Numbered from the stretch's first letter, positions 33,196 to 42,585 are shown. The stretch is 64,000 nucleotides of DNA from Actinoplanes sp. TBRC 11911 (GCF_012933445.1 NZ_JABBNC010000002.1:1-64000); one strand, 5' to 3'. The notes: generated from the letters alone by a model not told the origin. Translations and numbers: made by a program.

Positions 33196-35052
33196 TCAGG
33201 CCTGGATGTCGATGCGGCCGCTGCCCGGGGCCGGGCGCCGCACGGTGGGAGCGGGCTCGGTGGTGGGGGCCGGGCCGGACGGGCCGGCGTTGCCGCGGGA
33301 GAGGCCGGGGTAGCCGCCGCCGAACTGCCGGGCCTGCTCCTGCTGGGCGTTGCCCTGCCGCAGGTCGAGGTTGCAGTTGCCGAAGCCGCTGTCCTGCAGC
33401 TCGCGCTTCAGGTCGGCCAGGGAGTCGCGCAGGGCCGCGTTGCCGGCGTCCGTGGTGCCGGTGAGCTGCAGGTTGATGTCACCGTTGCGGATCTCCGCGA
33501 CCACCTGAACCGGGCCGAGGTCGACCGGGTGCAGATGCACCGTGAGGCGGTGGATGCCGTCCGCGTCCAACCGCAGCGGGATGATCCGCATCGCGACCTG
33601 GGCGGCCGCCGGGCTGGGCGGGGCCGCGGCCGGGGCGGGCGCGTCGGCGACCGGGGCGGTCGGGGCGGTCGCCTGTGGGCCGGAGACGCCGGCCAGGCCG
33701 GCCTGGCCCAGGGCGCCGGGGTTCGCGGTGCCGTCCGCGGCCACCGGCGCCGGCTTGGTGGGGTCGACCGGGCCGGCGGGTGCGGCGGTCGCCGGGGTTG
33801 TCGCCGTGCCGGCGGGGGTGACCGGTGGTGCCGTCGGGGGCGTTGTGGCGTCCGGCTGCGCGGGCGTGGCGTCGGCCGGGCGTGGGGTCGTGGCCGTGGT
33901 GGCCGTCGTGGAAGTAGTGGCTGTGGCGGGTGTCGTGGCGTCGGCGGCCGGTGTCGCGGTCTGGCCCGGGGTGGGGGTCGCGGCCTGGTCCGGGGCGGGT
34001 GTGGCCGGCGTGGTGGCGGCCGATCCGTCGGGAGGCGAAGCGGGGGTGCCGGTGGCTTCCGTGGCCTGCGCGAGTTGTGCGGCGAGAGCGGGTGGGAGGG
34101 GAGGTCCGCCGGCCTGGGCGGCAGTGTCCTGAGTGGCCGGCTGGTTCGCTTGTGGTGCCGGGCCGGTTGCCAGAGCCGATACCGGGGGTGCGGGAGGTGC
34201 GGCCTTGGACGGGGTGCCGTCGAGGGAGACACCGGAGACCGTCGGTGTGGCGGCAGCGCCCTGGCTCTGCTCGGCGGACGCCTGCGAGGTCATGGGTGCC
34301 ACCGTGGGGACGGCGACCGGGGTCGGCGGGGCCGTGGGCGGTACCGCGGTCGGGGCGTCGGCGGAGGTGGTCTCGGTCGCGGCGTCCTTCTCGGTCGCGA
34401 CCTTGTCCGTTTCGGAGCGTACGGCCTGGTCGTCGTCGGTCTGGTGGCCCGGCCGCCGGGTTCCGGTCTTCTCCGCGGCGTGCTTCTGACCGTCCGCCTT
34501 GTTCGCCGTGCCGGCCCGGTCGGACGCCGCCTTGTCGGATGCGGCCTTGTCGGAGGCTGCCCGGTCGGATGCGGCCTTGTCGGCCGCGCGATCGGCCGCC
34601 CGGTCGGCTTCGCGGTTGGTCGCCGCCCGGTTGATCGCGGCGCGGTCGGATGCCGCGCGGTCGGTCGCTGCGCGGTCGGATGCCGCGCGGTCGGATGCCG
34701 CGCGGTCGGTCGCTGCGCGGTTGGATGCGGCTTTCTCGGATGCCCGGTCGGTGGCGGCCCGGTTGGTGGCCGCGCGGTCGCTCGCGGCCCGGTCCGCTGC
34801 CGTGCGGTCGGCCGTTCGCTGGGCCGCCGCGCGATCCCCGGCCCGCTCGAACGCGGCCCGATCGGCGTCCGTCCGCCCCTGCTCGGCCCGCTGCGTGCCA
34901 CGCTCCTCCTGGTCGCGGCCGGGCCGGCTCAGCTCCGCGTCCAACGCCGAGCCGAACTCGTCGCCGCCCTCGCCCTTGCGGTCCCCGCGGCGGCGAGCCG
35001 CTTCGGCCGCCGCCGTCCGGTCGGCGCCCGTCACGGAACTGGGCAACTTCAT
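33196..35052 (-). CDS. fliK: Flagellar hook-length control protein FliK
   Basis: 618 aa from ATG 35052; upstream in-frame sequence belongs to the preceding gene's shadow. Residues about 75-180 are a long run of AASDRA/AATDRA-type hexapeptides. Next comes a Pro/Ala/Thr-rich low-complexity region to about 480. The C-terminal Flg_hook domain (about 485-580) is recognisable: IIPLRLDADGIHRLTVHLHP, DLGPVQVVAEI and SLADLKRELQDSGF. FliK measures hook length and triggers the FlhB switch. It is the last gene of the fliJ operon and abuts dispersed element copy 2. Confidence 0.85.
   Translation of the reverse strand: MKLPSSVTGADRTAAAEAARRRGDRKGEGGDEFGSALDAELSRPGRDQEERGTQRAEQGRTDADRAAFERAGDRAAAQRTADRTAADRAASDRAATNRAATDRASEKAASNRAATDRAASDRAASDRAATDRAASDRAAINRAATNREADRAADRAADKAASDRAASDKAASDKAASDRAGTANKADGQKHAAEKTGTRRPGHQTDDDQAVRSETDKVATEKDAATETTSADAPTAVPPTAPPTPVAVPTVAPMTSQASAEQSQGAAATPTVSGVSLDGTPSKAAPPAPPVSALATGPAPQANQPATQDTAAQAGGPPLPPALAAQLAQATEATGTPASPPDGSAATTPATPAPDQAATPTPGQTATPAADATTPATATTSTTATTATTPRPADATPAQPDATTPPTAPPVTPAGTATTPATAAPAGPVDPTKPAPVAADGTANPGALGQAGLAGVSGPQATAPTAPVADAPAPAAAPPSPAAAQVAMRIIPLRLDADGIHRLTVHLHPVDLGPVQVVAEIRNGDINLQLTGTTDAGNAALRDSLADLKRELQDSGFGNCNLDLRQGNAQQEQARQFGGGYPGLSRGNAGPSGPAPTTEPAPTVRRPAPGSGRIDIQA
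34510..34830 (-). repeat. 18-bp in-frame repeat array in fliK
   Basis: About 17 degenerate units encode AASDRA-like hexapeptides. Charged Asp/Arg/Lys alternate with Ala, which suggests a long helix. Copy number could vary between strains. Confidence 0.8.
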
Positions 35053-35087
35053 CCGGCTCTCCCCGCTCGTCGTTTGGAAAAAGCAGC

Positions 35088-36071
35088 TCAGCCACCGAGC
35101 GCGGCCAGCGCCTTGCGCACCTTCGGCACGTAGGCCTGCGTCTCGGCGAACGGCGGAATGCCTCCGTATTTGTGCACCGCCCCGCCGCCGGCGTTGTAGG
35201 CGGCCAGCGCCAGCGGCAGCGACTTGAACTCGCGCAGGTTGTGGGCGAGCAGCTTGGCGCCACCGTTGATGGCCTGCTCCGGGTCGAACGAGTCGCGCAC
35301 CCCGAGCCCGCGCGCGGTCGACGGCATGAGCTGCATCAGCCCCTGCGCCCCCACCTTGCTCACCGCGTTCGGGTTGTAGCCCGACTCGACCTTCGCCACC
35401 GCCGCGAGCAGCTTGGGCGAGACGCCGTACTTCTGGCCGGCCTGGACGAACAGATCCGCGTACGGTACGCCGGACAGCGATCCGGTGCCGCTGAGCCCGG
35501 CCGGACGCACCACGGCCGCGGCGTTCTGGGCGGCGACCGCGCTGACGTCGTCCACCACCCGGCGGATGTGCGTCGGACGCTCGTACACCGACTCGATCTT
35601 GACGTGGTCGCCAGGCTTCGGCGCCGCGATCATCTTGTTGTTGCCGAGGTAGATCGCGACGTGGTCGACCGGCCGGTCGAAGGCCAGGATGTCGCCCGGC
35701 TTCGCATCGGCGAGGCTGGCGACCGGACGCCCGGCCTCGGCCTGCTGCCGGGCCAGCCGCGGAAGCTGGATCCCGAGGTCGGCGTAGGAGCGCTGCACAA
35801 AGGCCGAACAATCCAGCCCGCGGTCCGGGTCGGTGCTGCCGAAGACGTACGGCGTACCCAGGTACTTCTTCGCGGAGGTCACCACGTCGTTCCCGCTGAC
35901 CGGGCCGTTGCCGCTGGTGGTGGTTCCGCCGGTGGCGTCCGCGAGTGCCGTGGCGAACGACGACTTGCCGGCGGCCGCGGTGGCGTCAGCCGGTGCCGTG
36001 GCCGGCGGGTTCAGGCCGAGCTGGCCGCGCAGCTCCTGGATGCGGTTCAGTACACCGTCGACGCCACTCAC
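35088..36071 (-). CDS. Bifunctional NlpC/P60 endopeptidase - lytic transglycosylase
   Basis: 327 aa. No classical signal peptide; the N-terminus ([20 protein letters not shown]) looks like a flagellar axial or export-signal-type helix. The NlpC/P60 domain (about 60-165) has [16 protein letters not shown] (catalytic Cys) and VDHVAIYLG (His). The SLT domain (about 205-325) has [28 protein letters not shown] (catalytic Glu) and [12 protein letters not shown]. It cuts both peptide and glycan bonds of peptidoglycan. It lies between fliJ and fliK with ATGA overlap to fliJ, so it likely opens the wall for the rod, replacing FlgJ. Confidence 0.9.
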   Translation of the reverse strand: MSGVDGVLNRIQELRGQLGLNPPATAPADATAAAGKSSFATALADATGGTTTSGNGPVSGNDVVTSAKKYLGTPYVFGSTDPDRGLDCSAFVQRSYADLGIQLPRLARQQAEAGRPVASLADAKPGDILAFDRPVDHVAIYLGNNKMIAAPKPGDHVKIESVYERPTHIRRVVDDVSAVAAQNAAAVVRPAGLSGTGSLSGVPYADLFVQAGQKYGVSPKLLAAVAKVESGYNPNAVSKVGAQGLMQLMPSTARGLGVRDSFDPEQAINGGAKLLAHNLREFKSLPLALAAYNAGGGAVHKYGGIPPFAETQAYVPKVRKALAALGG

Positions 36072-36517
36072 GCGTCACCTCCGGAGCCACCTCGGGCCGC
36101 GTTGCGGGCCTTGCTGCTCATCGAGATCTCGTCCAGGGCGCCCTGCTCCTTGCGCAGGTCGTGCGCCTTGACCAGTTCGGCGTGCCGTTCGGCCATCAGC
36201 TCCACGGCGCGGTGCCGCTTCGCGGCGTCGGCGAGTTCCGCCATCCGCTCGCGCTCGAGCGTCTCGGCGTCCTCGACCATGCGCTGGGCGTCCATCAGTC
36301 CGGCGGCCAGCGACTGCCGCGCGACCAGCGACGCGACCATGGCCCGGGCCGTGCCCTCGGTCGGTGCCTCGGCGCCGACCATGTCAAGTTTGCGGCGCTT
36401 GACCAGGGCCTCGGCGTCGCGGATCTCGGCGCGCGACTTGTTCAGGGCGCCACGGGCGGCGTCCTCCTGGGCCTTGCGGGCGCGCAGAACAGGACTGAGT
36501 CGAAAGAAGCGATTCAA
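36068..36517 (-). CDS. fliJ: Flagellar export chaperone FliJ
   Basis: 149 aa, start TTG 36517 chosen because GGGAGG lies about 10 bp upstream and the product then begins [23 protein letters not shown], the FliJ pattern. It is almost entirely coiled coil (charged, Ala-rich heptads to about 135). It is the central stalk of the FliHI ATPase and recycles chaperones. The stop overlaps the hydrolase start. A FliA-type promoter precedes it. Confidence 0.87.
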   Translation of the reverse strand: MNRFFRLSPVLRARKAQEDAARGALNKSRAEIRDAEALVKRRKLDMVGAEAPTEGTARAMVASLVARQSLAAGLMDAQRMVEDAETLERERMAELADAAKRHRAVELMAERHAELVKAHDLRKEQGALDEISMSSKARNAARGGSGGDA

Positions 36518-36563
36518 AATTTCGGGCCTCCCAGCGCAGTTGGATTGGCCTTCACCCCTTCGC

Positions 36564-36612
36564 TTCGGCCCGGCAACCGTTCCGCTGAGCCTCTGCACCC
36601 GACTCGCAACTC
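36564..36612 (-). promoter_or_regulatory. TcrA-like box and FliA-type promoter of fliJ-hydrolase-fliK
   Basis: Read on the minus strand: CTCA (36589-36586), 16 bp, GCCGAA (36569-36564). Five bp upstream is a direct repeat which, on the plus strand, reads GCACCCG-ACTC-GCAACTC (36595-36612), in the same place as at other operons though in opposite orientation. The region overlaps the fliI stop and end, so fliJ can be transcribed separately from fliI. Confidence 0.72.
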
Positions 36613-36615
36613 TGT

Positions 36616-37935
36616 CTAGTGGCCGGGCGTGGCTGCCGCTATCAGGGCGTGCAGCTGGGCCCAGGCCTCGTCGGCGGTCACGCGCTCGTCCAGGCCCTGG
36701 CGGAGGAACGCGGTGATGTGCGGCCAGATCGCCGTCGCGCGGTCGGCGTCCGGGTTCGTGCCCGGGACGTACGCGCCGATCTCGACCAGCTCGCGCACCT
36801 CCCGGTGGGCGGCCATCAGCCGGCGCAGCTCGGTGGCGTCGGACCGCTGCTGCGCCGTCGTGATCTTGTTGGCCACCCGCGAGATCGAGTCGAGCGACTG
36901 GATGCTCGGGAAGTGCCCGGCCGTGGCCAGCTTGCGGTCCAGCACGATGTGCCCGTCCAGGATCGAGCGGGCGGCGTCGGCGATCGGCTCGTTGTGGTCG
37001 TCGCCCTCCACCAGCACCGTGTAGAGGCCGGTGATGCTGCCGCGAGCGCCCGGCCCGGCCCGCTCCAGCAACGAGGCGAGCATGGCGAAGACCGACGGCG
37101 GATAGCCGCGGGTGGCGGGCGGCTCGCCGACCGACAGCCCGACCTCGCGCTGCGCCATCGCCGCACGCGTCACGCTGTCCATCATGAGCAGCACGTCGGA
37201 ACCCTCGTCCCGGTAGTACTCGGCGATCCGGGTGGCCACCGCGCCGGCCCGCAACCGCACCAGCGGCGGCGCGTCCGAGGTCGCGATCACCACGACGGAC
37301 CGGGCCAGGCCTTCCTTGCCGAGGTCGTGCTCGATGAACTCGCGCACCTCCCGGCCGCGCTCACCGACCAGGGCGACCACGTTCAACTCCGCCGAGGTAC
37401 CGCGGGTGATCATGCTCATCAGCGTCGACTTGCCGACGCCGGACCCGGCGAAGATGCCGATGCGCTGGCCCCGGCCGCATGGCACGAGCGTGTCGAGCAC
37501 CCGGACGCCCAGGGGCATGGGCGCGTCGACCAGCTGCCGTTCCATCGCCGACGGTGGTGCCGCTTCGATCGAGACCAGCTCGCCGCGCAGCGGTGGCCCG
37601 CCGTCCATCGGCCGGCCGAGCCCGTCCAGGATGCGGCCGACCAGGTCGGGTCCGACCGCGACCCGCAGCGGTCCGCCGGTGCCCTCGACCGTGGTGCCCG
37701 AGCCGAGGCCGGCGATTGGGCCGAGCGGCAGGCAGGACAGCTTGTCCCCCTCGATCGCGGCCACCTCGGCGAACACCGCGTCCGGCCCGTCACCCATCCG
37801 CACCAGGTCGCCGACGCGCGCCTCCAGCCCGCTGACGGTGACCCGCAGCCCTACCGCCCCGACCACCTTGCCGCGGGTCAGGGGCCGGGCGGCGGACAGT
37901 GCTGCTCGCATCCGCTGTTGGAAGACGTCCGTCAT
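36616..37935 (-). CDS. fliI: Flagellum-specific ATPase FliI
   Basis: 439 aa from ATG 37935, the usual family length; an ATG at 38004 adds 23 residues with no match to the family pattern and is an alternative. Walker A is GIFAGSGVGKSTLM, Walker B is DVLLMMDSVTR, and the F-type/T3SS ATPase signature is PPSVFAMLASLLERAG. It hexamerises with FliH and FliJ to drive early export. It follows fliH closely in the flgB operon. Confidence 0.95.
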   Translation of the reverse strand: MTDVFQQRMRAALSAARPLTRGKVVGAVGLRVTVSGLEARVGDLVRMGDGPDAVFAEVAAIEGDKLSCLPLGPIAGLGSGTTVEGTGGPLRVAVGPDLVGRILDGLGRPMDGGPPLRGELVSIEAAPPSAMERQLVDAPMPLGVRVLDTLVPCGRGQRIGIFAGSGVGKSTLMSMITRGTSAELNVVALVGERGREVREFIEHDLGKEGLARSVVVIATSDAPPLVRLRAGAVATRIAEYYRDEGSDVLLMMDSVTRAAMAQREVGLSVGEPPATRGYPPSVFAMLASLLERAGPGARGSITGLYTVLVEGDDHNEPIADAARSILDGHIVLDRKLATAGHFPSIQSLDSISRVANKITTAQQRSDATELRRLMAAHREVRELVEIGAYVPGTNPDADRATAIWPHITAFLRQGLDERVTADEAWAQLHALIAAATPGH

Positions 37936-38016
37936 GACCGACTGCACCGAGCGGCACTCGCTCGCGCCTTCGAACGGCCTGGCAGGCGAGGGCCAGGAGG
38001 GCATGACAACAGCGGC

Positions 38017-38691
38017 TCAGTCATGGATCCTCAGTGCTTCCCGGGCGCGGGCGACCGCGGCCGCCACGGTCGCGTCGATGGTCGCCGCGCCGCTCTCCGC
38101 GATCGCGTCGCCCGGCCGCAGCGACGGGTCGGAACGCAGGCTCACCCGGCGCCCCTCGTAGTCGAAGTCGGTCTCGCCCTGGCCCACCAGCGTCCGGTGG
38201 TCGTCGGGGTGCAGCGTCACGATGATGTCGCCGGACTCGGGCACCGCGGACATCGCCCGGCGGATCGCGTCGGCGCCGCGGCGTTCCGGATCGTCCAGGG
38301 TGCGCCCGACGATCGCCTCGGCCAGCTCGAAGGCGTGCGTGAGCAGCACCTCCTGCAGCTCGGCGAAGGTCGGCATCAACTGGTTCTCCAGCGTGGTGAT
38401 CGCCCGCCCGAGCGCGTTGACCGCCTGGGCGAGGGCCGCCGCACGGCGCTGCTCGTGGGCGTGTTCGGCGGCACGGGCGCGGTCCGTGGCCTCGTCCGCG
38501 ACCGCTGCCGCCTCGCGCTGGCCCTGGGCCCACCCCTCGGCGTACCCGGCGGTCCGGGCCTGTTGTTTGGCCCGTTCCACCGCCGCGCTGTCCTCCGGCA
38601 CCCCGTGGCGCAGGTCGACGGCGAACCGGGCGGCGGAGGCCTCGTCGGCCACCGTGCCGCGCAGCACCGGACGCTCAGGCGATGAGCTCAT
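38017..38691 (-). CDS. fliH: Flagellar assembly protein FliH
   Basis: 224 aa. The Ala-rich coiled coil (about 45-110, with AxxxA-type spacing) is typical of FliH, followed by a C-terminal domain related to V/F-ATPase peripheral stalk subunits (LMPTFAELQEVLLTHAFELAEAIVGR, then DIIVTLHPDDHRTL). It regulates FliI and tethers it to the C-ring. The start overlaps the end of fliG by 17 bp. Confidence 0.9.
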   Translation of the reverse strand: MSSSPERPVLRGTVADEASAARFAVDLRHGVPEDSAAVERAKQQARTAGYAEGWAQGQREAAAVADEATDRARAAEHAHEQRRAAALAQAVNALGRAITTLENQLMPTFAELQEVLLTHAFELAEAIVGRTLDDPERRGADAIRRAMSAVPESGDIIVTLHPDDHRTLVGQGETDFDYEGRRVSLRSDPSLRPGDAIAESGAATIDATVAAAVARAREALRIHD

Positions 38692-39700
38692 CGGCCTCGC
38701 CGCCGCGCTGCACCTCGATCTGGCCGGAGTCCTCGAGCGAGCGGATCACCGAGACGATCTTCGCCTGGGCCTCCTCGACCATCTTGACCTTGACCGGGCC
38801 GAGCAGGTCGATCTCCTCCAGCAGGTTCTCCCGGCCGCGCTCGGACAGGTTGCGGGTGACCTTGTCGCGGACCGTGTCCGGCACCCCCTTGAGGGCGGTG
38901 GCGAGGTCGGCCGGCTCGACCTGGCGCAGCACCAGCTGCACCGCGCGGTCCTCGAGGTTGACGACGTCCTCGAACATGAACATCCGGCGCCGGATCTCCT
39001 CGGCCAGCTCGGGACTCTTCGCGTCCAGGGCCTCCAGGATGAGTCGCTCGGTCGTACGGTCGGCGCGGTTGATGATCTCGACAAGCGGACCGAGACCACC
39101 GACCGTGGAGAGTTCGTCCGGCTGCAGCACGGTGGAGAGCTTGCGCTGCAACGCCTGCTCGACCTGACGGATGATCTCCGGCGAGGTCTGGTCCATCACC
39201 GCGATCCGGTGCGCGACCTCGGTCTGTACCTCGATCGACAGCCCGGCCAGGATCGACGACGCGAGCGCGGACGGGATGTGTGCCAATACCAGCGCGATGG
39301 TCTGCGGGTGCTCGTACTGCACGTACGAAAGCAGTTGCCGGGGGTCCGCGTGGCTGAGGAAGTTGAACGGGATGTCGTTCATCGAGGCTTCGAGCCGGTC
39401 CAGGATCAGCGCCGCGCGGTCCTTGCCGAGCGAGGATTCGAGCAGTTCGCGCGCGTAGTCCATGCCGCCGGCCCCGGCGTAGCGGGTGGTCGCCATCGCG
39501 TAGAACTCGTCCAGCACGTCGTCGACCTGGGTCGGTTCGAGCTTGCCGAGCCGGGCGATCTCGGCCGAGATCATCTCGACCTCTTTCTCGGACAGCTGGG
39601 ACAGGATCTGCCCTGCCTGTTCCTTGCCGAACTGCACCAGCATGATCGCGGCTTTGCGTACGCCCGTCATCGACATCGTGGTGAGCGCCGGTGTGGTCAA
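38675..39700 (-). CDS. fliG: Flagellar motor switch protein FliG
   Basis: 341 aa from TTG with GAGGGAG upstream; an ATG eight codons in is possible. The N domain binds FliF, the middle domain has YVQYEHPQTIALVLAHI (EHPQ motif, FliM contact), and the C domain carries the charged torque helix IRRRMFMFEDVVNLEDRAVQ. It converts stator force into rotation. It sits between fliF and fliH. Confidence 0.96.
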   Translation of the reverse strand: MTTPALTTMSMTGVRKAAIMLVQFGKEQAGQILSQLSEKEVEMISAEIARLGKLEPTQVDDVLDEFYAMATTRYAGAGGMDYARELLESSLGKDRAALILDRLEASMNDIPFNFLSHADPRQLLSYVQYEHPQTIALVLAHIPSALASSILAGLSIEVQTEVAHRIAVMDQTSPEIIRQVEQALQRKLSTVLQPDELSTVGGLGPLVEIINRADRTTERLILEALDAKSPELAEEIRRRMFMFEDVVNLEDRAVQLVLRQVEPADLATALKGVPDTVRDKVTRNLSERGRENLLEEIDLLGPVKVKMVEEAQAKIVSVIRSLEDSGQIEVQRGGEADELIA

Positions 39701-39729
39701 CGCGTACTCCCTCAGCCGTCAGTGAACGG

Positions 39730-41352
39730 TCAGTGCGTGCTGTCCGCGGCCAGCCAGCCGCGCAGAAGCACTGCCATCTCGTCAGGCTGATCTTTAACCA
39801 TCTGCTCTATCTCGCGCTGGCGTTCTTCACGAGCCTGCACATTTGAGTCGTCCACGCCGGCCTCCAGCATCTGCGCCGGGATCGCCTGGTTGAGCTCGTT
39901 GAGGCGCTGGGCCTCCAACGCGGCCTGCATATCCTCGAGGTGCTTGCGTTCCGCGGGGGTCAGCGACTTACGGCGCTTGCCCTTGCGACTGGTGCGCCAG
40001 GCGAGGAACAGCAGGACCAGAACGAGCGCGGCCAGCCCGGCGGTCTTGTAGAGGGACTCCTGCTTGGCGTCCTTCGCGGCGGTGGTCTGCTCGGTGAGGG
40101 CCTTCTGGGCGGCCTGCGCGGCACTCTGGTCGAACGGCATGGAGCTGACCGCGATGGTGTCGCCGCGGGTCGCGTCGATGCCGGCGGCCGCGCTGACGAG
40201 CTGCTGCACCTGGGCCGGGTTGACGGAACCGGCGACCGTGCTGTCCAGCAGGACGGCGACCGACAGCTTGCGGATGCCGCCGGGCGCGTTCTTGCGGATC
40301 TCGTCCATCTGGTTGACCGCGTTCTGGCGCGCGTTCTGGGTGTTCTCGTACTGTCCGGGGCCGCTGCTGCCGGAGCCGGCGTTGTTACAGCCGGGTCCGG
40401 CGACGTTGTCCGGCCCCAGGACGCCACCCGCACAACCCTGGTCGCTGTTGTACGCCTCGCGGCTGTTGCTTTCCGAGAGCGCCGGCACCGACGGGTTCGC
40501 GTTGTACGTCCGGCTGGTCGTCTGGGTCTGGTCGAAGTCCAGGTCGGCGGTCGTGGTGACCACCGCGTGCCCGGGCCCGACCACGCTGTCCAGCATGGTC
40601 TGCAGGGACGTGTTCATCCGGTTCTGGAACTGGACGGTCTGCGACTCGTTGCCGCCGTCCGAGCCGGTACCGACGGCCGCACCACCGCCGGTCGACAGGA
40701 TCTTGCCGTCCGCGCCGGCCACGGTGATCTGCGTCGGGTCCAGGCCCTCGACGCTCGAGGCCACCAGATGGACGATCGACTGCACCTGCTGGCCGCTCAG
40801 CGGTTTCGTGGTGCTCGAGGCGACCAGCACCGAGGCGGTCGGCTTGTCCTGGTCGTCGGCGAAGACGTCCTTCTGCGGGATGACCAGGTGCACGGTGGCC
40901 GCCTCGACCCCGTCGATCGACTTGATCGTGTTGCTGAGTTCGCCTTCCAGCGCCCGCTGGTAGTTCGTGTGCTGCATGAAGTCGCTGGTGGTGATGCCCT
41001 GCTGGTCGAGCAGCGCGTAACCGGTGCCGTCGTCGCCGGGCAGCCCCTCGCCGCTAAGCGACAGGCGCAGGTCGTTCACCTTGTCCTGCGGCACCAGAAC
41101 GGTCTGACCATCGTTGGCCAGCTCGTACTTCGCGCCGGACTTCTGCAGCGAGTCGACGATCGCACTCGCGTCCTTGGTCGACAGATTGTTGAACAGGATC
41201 GCGTACGACGGCTTCGACGCCCAGGTGGCGAAGAAGTAACCGCCGATGATGAGTGCGAGCACCGCCGCGATCGTGACGGCCTTCTGTCCAGGGGTGAAGG
41301 ACCGGAAGGCGTCCGTGATGCGGCGGACCGGGGCGGGAAGGCGGTCCGTCAT
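39730..41352 (-). CDS. fliF: Flagellar MS-ring protein FliF
   Basis: 540 aa. First membrane helix at about 26-46 (KAVTIAAVLALIIGGYFFAT), then the YscJ-type ring-building motifs (SYAILFNNLSTKDASAIVDSL; SNTIKSIDGVEAATVHLVIPQ; VASSVEGLDPTQITVAGADG). A variable periplasmic loop rich in Gly/Asn/Ser is at about 300-350. The second helix is near 440-460, with a C-terminal FliG-binding tail. It is the base of the basal body. Confidence 0.96.
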   Translation of the reverse strand: MTDRLPAPVRRITDAFRSFTPGQKAVTIAAVLALIIGGYFFATWASKPSYAILFNNLSTKDASAIVDSLQKSGAKYELANDGQTVLVPQDKVNDLRLSLSGEGLPGDDGTGYALLDQQGITTSDFMQHTNYQRALEGELSNTIKSIDGVEAATVHLVIPQKDVFADDQDKPTASVLVASSTTKPLSGQQVQSIVHLVASSVEGLDPTQITVAGADGKILSTGGGAAVGTGSDGGNESQTVQFQNRMNTSLQTMLDSVVGPGHAVVTTTADLDFDQTQTTSRTYNANPSVPALSESNSREAYNSDQGCAGGVLGPDNVAGPGCNNAGSGSSGPGQYENTQNARQNAVNQMDEIRKNAPGGIRKLSVAVLLDSTVAGSVNPAQVQQLVSAAAGIDATRGDTIAVSSMPFDQSAAQAAQKALTEQTTAAKDAKQESLYKTAGLAALVLVLLFLAWRTSRKGKRRKSLTPAERKHLEDMQAALEAQRLNELNQAIPAQMLEAGVDDSNVQAREERQREIEQMVKDQPDEMAVLLRGWLAADSTH

Positions 41353-41353
41353 C

Positions 41354-41698
41354 TCAGGCCTGCATCCTCATGATCTCTTGGAAGGCTTCCACGGCCTTGT
41401 TGCGTACGGCGAGCGTCAGCTGGAGTCCGAGGGAGGCCTCGTTGGCCGCCATCGTGTACTGGGCCGGGTCCTGCAGTGAGCCGTCCGCGGCCTTCTGCGC
41501 CAGCGTGTCGGCCTTGGCCTGCATGCCCTGCACGCTCTCCAGGCCGCGGGAGAGCATTCCGGCGAAGCTCTCGTCCGGGCCCTGCGGTTCGGTGGAGGGG
41601 GTGGTGCCGGTCAAGGCGCCGACCCCGCCGATCTTGTCGAGGCCCTCGACGCCCTTGACGCCGGAGAACCCGCTGATCGCACTGATGGGAGAGGTCAT
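41354..41698 (-). CDS. fliE: Flagellar rod adaptor protein FliE
   Basis: 114 aa. SFAGMLSRGLESVQGMQAKADTLAQKAADG, then AANEASLGLQLTLAVRNKAVEAFQEIMRMQ, the FliE signature, at the C-terminus. It links the MS ring to the FlgB/FlgC rod. It starts 7 bp after flgC and ends one base before fliF. Confidence 0.94.
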   Translation of the reverse strand: MTSPISAISGFSGVKGVEGLDKIGGVGALTGTTPSTEPQGPDESFAGMLSRGLESVQGMQAKADTLAQKAADGSLQDPAQYTMAANEASLGLQLTLAVRNKAVEAFQEIMRMQA

Positions 41699-41705
41699 CG
41701 CTCAA

Positions 41706-42098
41706 TCACTTCCCGAGGTTGATGGCGGCGGCGTACGAGTCCTTCGCCCGGTCCACCACCGCAAGGTTCGCCTGGTACGCGCGCTGGGCCATCATCATCT
41801 GGGCCATCTGGGAGCCCAGGTCGATATCCGGCCGGCGGACGTAGCCCTGGTTGTCCGCCAGCGGGTTCTGCGGGTCGTAGGTGAGGATGCCCTCGGCGCT
41901 GCCCAGGGCCACTCCGCCGACCTCCGCGCCGTTGCCGTCCGCGGCCTCCTGGGCCTTGATGTAACGAGCCTGGAAGGCGTTCTCCGAGGTGCGGCTGACG
42001 TTGTCGATGTTGGCGATGTTGTCCGAGACGGCGTCCAGCCACTTGCGGTAGACGGTGACGCCGGTGCTGGCGGTGCCGATCGCGTTGAACGTGCTCAT
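41706..42098 (-). CDS. flgC: Flagellar rod protein FlgC
   Basis: 130 aa. N-terminal STFNAIGTASTGVTVYRKWLDAVSDNIANIDNVSRTSENAFQ is rod-type, and the C-terminus DLGSQMAQMMMAQRAYQANLAVVDRAKDSY is typical of FlgC. Proximal rod. Two bp from flgB. Confidence 0.95.
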   Translation of the reverse strand: MSTFNAIGTASTGVTVYRKWLDAVSDNIANIDNVSRTSENAFQARYIKAQEAADGNGAEVGGVALGSAEGILTYDPQNPLADNQGYVRRPDIDLGSQMAQMMMAQRAYQANLAVVDRAKDSYAAAINLGK

Positions 42099-42100
42099 CG

Positions 42101-42448
42101 TCAGGCCCCCTTGATCGCGTCCCGCAACATGCCGTACTTGCTGTCCAGCGCCCGCATGGTCAGCTGGTAGCGCATCGTCGTGTCGATGTGCGACATCGTC
42201 TCCTCGTCGAGGTTGACGTTGCTGCCGTTCAGGCGGGTCGGCTCGAGCGAGCTCTTGACCTCCGGCGCGACGCCGGCCGGCGACTCGCCGTGGCTGAGCG
42301 CGCCGTGCAGCGCGTCCTCGAACTCGACCTTACGAGCCCGGAAGCCCGGGGTCTCGATGTTCGCGATGTTGTTGGCGATGGCGTTCTGGCGGGCGGCCAG
42401 GCCGGCCACCGAGACGCGAAGTGCGGAGGTCGTGAGATCGTCGAACAC
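42101..42448 (-). CDS. flgB: Flagellar rod protein FlgB
   Basis: 115 aa. LRVSVAGLAARQNAIANNIANIETPGFRARKVEFED is the FlgB signature. The C-terminus TMRYQLTMRALDSKYGMLRDAIKG fits the family. It is the first gene of the flgB-flgC-fliE-fliF-fliG-fliH-fliI operon, with CGAGGAGCTGCTGTG giving the ribosome binding site and a GTG start. Confidence 0.95.
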   Translation of the reverse strand: MFDDLTTSALRVSVAGLAARQNAIANNIANIETPGFRARKVEFEDALHGALSHGESPAGVAPEVKSSLEPTRLNGSNVNLDEETMSHIDTTMRYQLTMRALDSKYGMLRDAIKGA

Positions 42449-42521
42449 AGCAGCTCCTCGGGGGTTGCAAGGGCGCCGATCCGTGGCATCTTCGGAGCGA
42501 TCCGTCGCTCGTACCCTGCAG

Positions 42522-42572
42522 TTCGGCCCGGCCGCCGTCCCGCTGAGAGCGGAACGGTTGCCGGGAGGTTGC
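42522..42572 (-). promoter_or_regulatory. TcrA-like box and FliA-type promoter of the flgB operon
   Basis: On the minus strand: GCAACCT-CCCG-GCAACCG (42572-42555), 7 bp, CTCA (42547-42544), 16 bp, GCCGAA (42527-42522). It is the best match in the window to both motifs. flgB starts about 75 bp downstream. Confidence 0.82.
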
Positions 42573-42585
42573 AGACGAAATCGTC

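Noticed and set aside
34650..36716. Long plus-strand ORF opposite fliK and the hydrolase
   Set aside because: Opposite-strand shadow of GC-rich genes; translation is Arg/Pro-rich and the minus-strand genes have clear domains.
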